From positions 434,001 through 498,000 of the forward strand of contig CP021226.1 of the NCBI GenBank assembly GCA_003999685.1: a stretch of DNA of 64,000 nucleotides, written 5' to 3'. The notes under the pieces were generated by a model. The model searched no databases, was not told where the DNA came from, and saw nothing but the letters and a program-made list of their open reading frames with translations. Positions 60,560 through 64,000 of the stretch are shown one piece after another (position 1 is the first letter of the stretch; each line of letters starts with the position of its first letter). The position numbers were made by a program, and so were the translations under genes. The stretch comes from Taiwanofungus camphoratus (taxonomy: Eukaryota > Basidiomycota > Agaricomycetes > Polyporales > Taiwanofungaceae).

Positions 60560-62120
60560 ATGGCCACGGCTCAGATGCGTGCTGTGCTCATCAAAGATGA
60601 GAAGGGCCCCATCGAGAATCTTTTCCTGGGAGAGACCAGTAAGCCGTCTCCAAGGCGGGGAGAAGTTCTCGTAAAGGTAAGATATTGCGAACTGCGTATA
60701 TCGCGTCTATACTCAAGCTTGTACATGGCAACAGATCAAGGCATTCGGCCTCAACCGTATGGATATCTTGCAGCGCGAAGGGAGGTATTCAATCCCGCCT
60801 GGTGCATCTACAATCCTCGGAGTCGAGTTCTCCGGGAATATCGTCGGGGCTGGACAGGATGTCACAGAATGGAAGGAAGGCGATGAGGTGCTTGGCCTTG
60901 CCGGTGGAGTGCGATCATTTTTCAACAACCCGCATAGTGTCATTCACCGGCCATTCAACCCATTCTCAAACTCATAGGGAGCTTATGCGGAGTACATTGT
61001 AGCCTCAGCTAAGAACATCGTGAGAAAGCCAGGACACCTTTCGTGGGTGGAAGCCGCAAGCATTCCAGAGAACTTCCTCACCGGTATTTCGCGCACTTAT
61101 TACAGGCGCTCGCCCCCCTCATACGGAGTTTGACACAGCCTTTCAGGCGCTCGTTGTGATAGCCCAAATTAAGGAGGATGATGATGTCCTCATCCACGCT
61201 GGCGCGTCTGGCGTCGGAGTGGCAGCTATTCAGTTGGCGCGACTCCATGGGGCGTGAGTAGTGTAGAGTTATGTTTAGTGGGGGTTACTCCAGCTCACTA
61301 GCACCGAACTCTGCAAATTTTCAGCAATACCGTAACTGCCACCGCTTCTAGTGCCGACAAGCTCAGTTGGCTTCTCTCCATTCCAAACGGAGCAACCAAT
61401 GTTGTCAACTACAAGACACAAGACTTTGCCGCCGAGGTCAAGAAAGTGACTGGTGGCAAGGGCGTCGACGTTATCATTGACTTTGTCGGGCAAAGTCACT
61501 GGCATAAGAACATCGATGCTCTCGCTGTGGATGGGCGGATGACCATGCTAGGCCTGCTAAGCGGTCAGAGCTCATATTTCGAGCGGCCTCGGTTGACTAC
61601 TTACCATCCCTGCAAGTCGCTAGGTGCTGAAGTTGCTTCTTTCAATCTGGGGCCTATTCTTTACAAACGCCTGCGTATTCAGGGCTCGACCCTTCGAGCC
61701 CGTTCCACTGACTATCAGGCTGACCTGATTGCCAGGTTAGTGGTTGCTCACTTTTACTTCGTGGTCCGAATCTTGATAAGAACCCTCACACATGTCTTCT
61801 TGTGTTAGGTTCAAACAAGATGCATTGGATTCAATCACAGGCAGTGATGGATTTGGTCCCTTGCGTACGTACATCCACAAGGTGCGTATTGAATTGCTGC
61901 TCGGGGAGATATCCAGGTTGGCGCCTTGACGGAGAGTTTTGCGTTTCCATCCGTTGTTCAAGGTTTACCCGTGGACGGAGATACAAGAAGCACACCGTGA
62001 GATGGAAGCAAACAAGAACAGGTTGGTCCCTCCAGCTTGTCGCCTCCAATAGTACCGGTTCTAGTGCTGATATCGCATTCCCCCTGTTTTAGTGGGAAGA
62101 TCATTGCTGAGGTGGTGTAA
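60560..62120 (+). CDS. quinone oxidoreductase, PIG3/zeta-crystallin type (MDR family)
   Basis: An NADPH-dependent reductase of quinones or enals, medium-chain type without zinc. Start ATG 60560 ([20 protein letters not shown]). [20 protein letters not shown] and [10 protein letters not shown] follow. The cofactor motif is [19 protein letters not shown] near 61195-61250, then [33 protein letters not shown] and [12 protein letters not shown]. The end is [20 protein letters not shown], and the last exon gives SGKIIAEVV with the stop at 62118-62120. About seven short introns are needed, for instance the one closing FLT-AFQAL near 61080-61135. All family landmarks are present, so it is probably functional, in cytosol; its substrate is unknown. 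Confidence 0.9.
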
Positions 62121-63897
62121 GACAGGATTGTACCTGGTCTGTGACATCGATATTGGTCCCAAAGCACAACGGCATCGGCATCGTAGTATGACCTCAAATG
62201 CATCTTTTCGCTTGATGATCAATCGCCAATCAGCTGGCAGGGCGTGCGTTCTAGGTTCGTTGATTCTGGAATTCCGTTCCCAGGCCCCTGAGGCCCGCCA
62301 GGTATGCAGTCCCTGTAAAGAACCTACCGGTCAACGAGTCCCTTCTCTCGAGCGCTCCACGAAGATGCATGAGGAACGGCACGGGTGCCCGTTTCATTTT
62401 CTCGCACAACTCCACGCTGCCATGCTCTTTCGACCTGGCGTTGGACAGACTGCCGAGCAATGACACGAACCCCGCTGAATGACACGTTGGACCATGGATC
62501 CTAGCTGCTAAATCCGGAACGTAGGCCTTCACCAGCTGTAAGCCCACTGCTCTGCGTTTTGCACATCGAGGGGCGGGCTACACCCAGGACTTCCACGCTG
62601 GGGTTGCAACTAGTATGGCCGAAGCTGAGCCTTGACCACCGATATGGCGCGATGAATCTGCGATAGGCCCGTGTACCGCTCTTCCGTCTCTGTCTTGCCA
62701 TGCAGCTCTGCGCTCTGCACATGCGAGCACGAGCTTCCATCGGGGTGGGCTATGCACGCATTCTGTGTGGTTGGGCGCCATTGGGGTGCTCGCGCCTCAG
62801 AAGTCTGCCTCGAGCTGCAGATAAAGCACCCAGATAACTCGCCGGGATCGGCGATTGGATGCTATTGCTTCAGAGGACACGAGGACATCCAGACGGGCAC
62901 TGCTATGGAGAAGTTCCTCGGAGGTGAGCATGCATGGAAGGGCTTTGCGGTCACACCAGTTTGTGCTATTTTGACTTTGGCGGGCGGTCCGGGGCGCGGC
63001 TGAGCCAATGGCTGATTTTCATCGTCACCCACTCGGATTGTCCTCCGTAGATTTCTGTGAACTACAAGTATCGGAGGCGCCTGACTTGCACCGCCCGGTG
63101 CGATCGGACAAGCTATTATGAGAGAGCTCCAAATGCCATAGTATCGGGCCCATTAGAAGACCGTCTCGGCTGGGCCTAAGTGCTGGTAGGCACCATACGT
63201 GATTCCCATTTCCAACCGTAGACAGAGAACTTCGGAATCAACGCTCCCTTGTGTCTCCTAGGGAATGGCTGTGAAAAGCAACGTGTAGATGCAGGTAGCA
63301 TTGAACAGCGGATAGCGTGTAGCGTAATCCCTTGTGAAAGACCAGCTGAGGACGTGCTTCATGAATCACTCTAAGCGTAGTACAATGGATAATCGTACAT
63401 GACGTACATATTGGCAGTTGTTTCTCTGAAGGCTGCCATGAACGAGCGCCCCGTTCAGAAGTGGAATTCATTCTTGTCTACCAGTCCTGTGGGACGGGGG
63501 GCGTTAGAGCGCGGCTCAAGCTCGCGGAAGCAATCTCCTATCTGAACTCAATCCTGTGGTGATCCCTTCCGCGGATACATGGCCTCTAGCTCTGGCCGGA
63601 AGCTCTGTATCACCGCACCTGGCAGCGCTTCGGGCATCCTATCGAGTGCCGGATTGCACCCGCGAACCTTGTGCGGCGACCCTGCGTGCGATAAAGGACC
63701 AGCGCAGCTGATTGCCCGTCTACCCAGGCCCCGCCGCTTCACTACCCGCAGTTGGCACATCGGACCCAACCCAGTTCCACACCAACTATTATAGTCGACT
63801 GCTGCGAGTCGCCCCGCTGCTGCTGCTTGTATCACTTCTTCATCCTCCGAGTCCGCGTCCTGTGCAGTTGCGGGCCACACCGCCATATACTTCGACC
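62121..63897. other. 1.8 kb, no gene recognised
   Basis: GC-rich with open frames on both strands (for example 62671-63003 plus and 63886-63548 minus), but no domain and no exon chain. Two short segments near 62550 and 62705 share CTCTGCG and TGCACAT words and a GGGNGGGCTA word, perhaps a decayed repeat. Confidence 0.45.
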
Positions 63898-64000
63898 ATG
63901 CAATCTTTGTTCACGAACCCCGTGTCTTGTAACGCAGCTCCCTCTGGCGTGACGACCGCGTCTAAACCCCCCGCATCGCCCCCAAATGGTACGCCCCCAC
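63898..64000 (+). CDS. possible reading frame running off the right edge
   Basis: ATG 63898 opens a frame (MQSLFTNPVSCNAAPSGVTT, then KPPASPPNGTPP) that is still open at 64000. Pro/Ser/Thr-rich text like this can be a real N-terminus, but the opposite strand is open as well and only 34 codons are visible, so no product can be named. Confidence 0.25.
   Translation, partial: MQSLFTNPVSCNAAPSGVTTASKPPASPPNGTPP

Noticed and set aside
63548-63886. Minus-strand frame of 112 codons near the right edge
   Set aside because: GC-rich DNA open on both strands; no family resemblance that I could defend.
1-64000. tRNA genes, CRISPR arrays, LTR or virus-like elements
   Set aside because: GTTCGA-type words were checked by eye and none sits in a tRNA fold; no spaced identical repeats, reverse transcriptase, integrase or capsid motifs were seen.

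Overview
The window looks like nuclear DNA of a filamentous basidiomycete (Agaricomycetes, perhaps Polyporales-like; the order is a guess). Genes carry many introns of about 50-60 bp with GT..AG ends. The protein families are typical of mushrooms: a DUF6533 membrane protein, F-box relics, CYP5144/5150-type P450 and fungal Cdc15/SepH kinase. Genes lie on both strands with no operons. Exon joins were worked out by hand from reading frame, splice sites and family conservation. They are models, not transcript evidence.

Left part (1-23 kb) is accessory and partly decayed. It holds an unidentified minus-strand open region (0.9-2.0 kb), a frameshifted F-box relic (2.6-3.5 kb), a Ser/Thr-rich repeat gene or relic (4.2-4.9 kb) and about 4 kb with no gene seen. 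Then come a 5'-truncated P450 pseudogene, a Bor1-type borate/anion exporter, and a tandem pair of ABHD12-like serine hydrolases, the first intact and the second broken. A DUF6533 membrane protein and a short-chain dehydrogenase follow.

Middle part (23-36 kb) holds a flavin monooxygenase, a DUF202 membrane protein, a head-to-head pair for two mitochondrial proteins (ETF beta and MPP beta), a family III CoA-transferase and Aurora kinase. Between 36.3 and 41.4 kb no known gene was found. That stretch has at least four copies, in three loci on one strand, of a short motif (Y-T/S-x-E/D-M-x-x-Y-T-L) in small open frames, together with a compact palindromic repeat and a second copy of its end. This is the best candidate here for something undescribed.

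Right part (41-62 kb) is dense housekeeping: a Pep12-like Qa-SNARE head to head with a Cdc15/SepH septation kinase, mitochondrial ribosomal protein uL5m head to head with a prenylated (CaaX) low-complexity protein, a secreted M64 peptidase head to head with a ribosomal-L1-domain nucleolar protein, and a PIG3-like quinone oxidoreductase. The last 1.9 kb shows no convincing gene except a possible reading frame running off the right edge.

Across the window, four well-anchored introns use GC instead of GT at the donor, and two genes carry 8-nt micro-exons. No tRNA, rRNA, CRISPR array, or LTR or virus-like element was recognised.
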